Source: Olsenella_K sp051878835 (GTDB taxonomy: Bacteria > Actinomycetota > Coriobacteriia > Coriobacteriales > Atopobiaceae). From it: 7,038 nt of DNA. A model generated the notes under the pieces. That model was not told the origin of the DNA. It searched no databases and saw nothing but the letters and a program-made list of their open reading frames with translations. Where the stretch lies: NCBI GenBank assembly GCA_051878835.1, contig JBJEKW010000082.1, positions 1 to 7,038 on the forward strand, written 5' to 3'. Both the position numbers and the translations under genes were made by a program. Positions 5,803 to 7,038 of the stretch are shown in pieces (position 1 is the first letter of the stretch; each line of letters begins with the position of its first letter).

Positions 5803-6639
5803 ATGCTTTCGAATGGTCTTATTGGCCTCGTCCGTCATGCGGACGAGGCCATCATGGGGACCCGCGCCGCCTGGCGCGTGGCCCCCTACGTGCGCCGCAC
5901 CCAGGCGCACGCCCTGCGGGTACCAGGCATGTTCGGCACGCTGAGCGTGTACGACATCGTGTGGGAGGACGGCAGGCCGGCCCGTGTGATGGACGTGGAC
6001 GGCACCTACCAGTCGGCCACCTACACCGACGAGGGCTGGTGCGACCCCGTCTTTGAGTACTACGTGCTGTACGACCTCATGTTTCAGGGGCCCGCGCCCG
6101 TACGCAACGCCCTCATGCTGGGCGGCGCCGGCTACGGCTACCCGAAATACCTCATGGCCTCGCACCCCGACGTGCACCTGGACGTGGTCGAGAAGGACCC
6201 CACCACCACGAGGCTCGCCTGGAGATACTTCTACCTGCGCAGGCTCGCGCGCAGCATGGGGCAGTCGTGGCGCAGCAGGCTGGGGCTGGTGCAGGCCGAT
6301 GCCCTGGACTACCTGCGCGAATGCCGCCAACCCTACGACGCCATCCTGAACGACTGCTTCCGCGCGCAGGAGCCCGACGACCGCCTGTCCACCCCCGAGG
6401 CCGCCCAGCTGGCGCATCGCTGCCTGGTGCCCGGCGGGATGTGCCTGGGGAACGTAGTCAGCGCGCTGGAGGGGCCGCAGGCAGGTCCGCTGGAGCGCAC
6501 CGCCGGCTCGCTTGCGTCGGCCTTTGCCCACGTGTACGTGGTGTCTACGGGAAGAAACCCCTCCACCCTGCCGGACAACCTCATGGTGGTGGCCTGCGAC
6601 CGGGAGCTGGACCTGCCCTTTGCAGAGCAGCTGGCATAA
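5803..6639 (+). CDS. Spermidine-synthase-like SAM-binding methyltransferase fold protein
   Basis: A 278-residue class I SAM-fold protein of the spermidine synthase superfamily. An N-terminal beta segment (GTLSVYDIVWEDGRPARVMD, 45-64, then DGTYQS) and DPVFEYYVLYD (81-91) match the start of that family. The nucleotide loop is ALMLGGAGYGYPKYL (103-117), the acidic strand end is DVVEKDP (127-133), and QADALDYL (164-171) and YDAILND (178-184) follow. The aspartate/Ser-Thr substrate motif typical of true spermidine synthases is replaced by NDCFRAQEPDD (183-193), so polyamine synthesis should not be assumed; it may be a methyltransferase-like homologue. It is the third gene of the glgB cluster. The start is uncertain: ATG 5803 has GAAGGG (5788-5793) upstream, but a perfect hairpin spans codons 7-17, and ATG 5854 in the same frame has GAGG (5845-5848) inside that hairpin. 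No terminator is visible after the TAA. Confidence 0.85.
   Translation: MLSNGLIGLVRHADEAIMGTRAAWRVAPYVRRTQAHALRVPGMFGTLSVYDIVWEDGRPARVMDVDGTYQSATYTDEGWCDPVFEYYVLYDLMFQGPAPVRNALMLGGAGYGYPKYLMASHPDVHLDVVEKDPTTTRLAWRYFYLRRLARSMGQSWRSRLGLVQADALDYLRECRQPYDAILNDCFRAQEPDDRLSTPEAAQLAHRCLVPGGMCLGNVVSALEGPQAGPLERTAGSLASAFAHVYVVSTGRNPSTLPDNLMVVACDRELDLPFAEQLA
5823..5851 (+). promoter_or_regulatory. Strong hairpin at the 5' end of the methyltransferase gene
   Basis: TGGCCTCGTCCG (5823-5834) and CGGACGAGGCCA (5840-5851) form a perfect 12-bp stem with a 5-nt loop. No T tract follows on either strand, so it is not a classic terminator. The right arm contains GAGG (5845-5848), five bases ahead of the in-frame ATG at 5854, so the hairpin could mask a ribosome site for a shorter protein, or impede translation from ATG 5803. 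The pairing is seen directly; any regulatory role is inferred. Confidence 0.5.
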
Positions 6640-6743
6640 GCTTTCCTGGCATGGCCGTTGGCGGAGGCTGCCCTTCTTGCCTTCCCCTACCCTCCCCGAC
6701 GTGGTGCGGTGCTCTGCAGGAATTGTGCAGTTGGGCCCACGCC

Positions 6744-6780
6744 CGTACGCCCTGCTTGAAAATGGACGGGTTGGCGTACG
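6744..6780 (+). promoter_or_regulatory. Inverted repeat abutting the transporter ribosome site
   Basis: CGTACGCC (6744-6751) and GGCGTACG (6773-6780) are perfect 8-bp arms separated by 21 bp. The right arm ends one base before the AGGAGG ribosome site at 6781-6786. It could be an operator for a dimeric regulator or an RNA stem next to the ribosome site. No promoter hexamers could be identified with confidence nearby. Confidence 0.35.
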
Positions 6781-6791
6781 AGGAGGTTCCA

Positions 6792-7038
6792 TTGCAATCA
6801 CAGAAGACCGGCGCCGCGCAGCCGGCTGTTGCCGGCGCCGCCGGCGAATCCCATCCGCAGAGCTCGGCTCGCAACGGGGGCATGACCCGCTCCAAGGACT
6901 CAATCCAGGGCTCGGCCCGGCCCAGGCGGCCGTTTCTTTGCAGCACCCTGGGCGTGGCCCTTCTGGCAACGCTGGCCTGCCTTCTGTGGGGCAGCGCGTT
7001 TCCCAGCGTAAAGATTGGCTACCAGCTGTTTGGCATCA
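6792..7038 (+). CDS. EamA/DMT-family transporter, N-terminal part, cut by window edge
   Basis: The open frame runs off the right edge. LGVALLATLACLLWGSAFPS (about residues 53-72) followed by VKIGYQLFGI is the characteristic first membrane helix of EamA-domain (drug/metabolite transporter, DMT) proteins, which are usually ten-helix inner-membrane exporters of metabolites or amino acids. I choose the TTG at 6792 because a perfect AGGAGG (6781-6786) lies five bases upstream. ATG 6762 is in the same frame but has no ribosome site, and ATG 6882 has only a G run one base away. With TTG 6792 the protein has an unusual ~50-residue hydrophilic extension before helix 1, rich in Ala, Gly, Ser and Gln and ending in Arg/Pro residues (ARPRRP), encoded by GC-rich DNA with repeated CCGGCGCCG. 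A 152-bp gap separates it from the methyltransferase gene. Substrate cannot be predicted. Confidence 0.85.
   Translation, partial: MQSQKTGAAQPAVAGAAGESHPQSSARNGGMTRSKDSIQGSARPRRPFLCSTLGVALLATLACLLWGSAFPSVKIGYQLFGI

Noticed and set aside
4939..6969. Long minus-strand open frame across the GNAT-like and methyltransferase genes
   Set aside because: Same cause: shadow of two supported forward genes and the transporter start, with biased composition and no recognisable domain.

Overview
The window is GC-rich, strongly G/C-ending-codon DNA that looks like a Gram-positive high-GC bacterium. The set of genes, the Shine-Dalgarno sites and the protein style fit Actinomycetota, and I would guess class Coriobacteriia (Olsenella/Atopobium/Collinsella-like). 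That placement is inference, because no rRNA or marker gene is present. Six coding regions are well supported, one of them cut by the right edge.

Left part, about 1-890: no convincing gene. The first ~100 bases are AT-rich and may be the tail of something cut by the window edge. The rest is GC-rich non-coding DNA with three separate short tandem-repeat arrays: 30 bp x3 at 231-320, 52 bp x4-5 at 430-650, and 14 bp x3 at 726-767. Two perfect inverted repeats lie between the first and second arrays. The 52-bp units each carry two inverted repeats whose arms are kept while the centres vary.

Middle, 892-1946: a leftward macro-domain gene of the O-acetyl-ADP-ribose deacetylase (YmdB) type. A ~500-bp gap to its right contains a leftward sigma70-like promoter (TTGACC, 17 bp, TATAGT). 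Just downstream of that promoter is a ~100-nt rod-like inverted structure closed by a perfect 10-bp stem and ending in five T residues. I propose this as an unclassified small RNA, or as a structured leader of the macro-domain gene.

Right part, 1947-7038, all rightward: a four-helix membrane protein of unknown function; then a tight cluster of glgB (glycogen branching enzyme), a two-part protein with an unknown N-terminal region and a GNAT-like C-terminal domain, and a spermidine-synthase-like methyltransferase; then, after a 152-bp gap, the start of an EamA/DMT-family transporter that runs off the window. The glgB stop codon touches the start of the GNAT-like gene, and the methyltransferase follows 21 bp later, so these three are probably one transcript. 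A perfect 12-bp hairpin near the 5' end of the methyltransferase gene makes its true start uncertain and may control its translation.

Most of the coding content is ordinary metabolism. The features worth a second look are the 52-bp palindromic array, the putative small RNA, the start-site hairpin, and the unusual partners of glgB.
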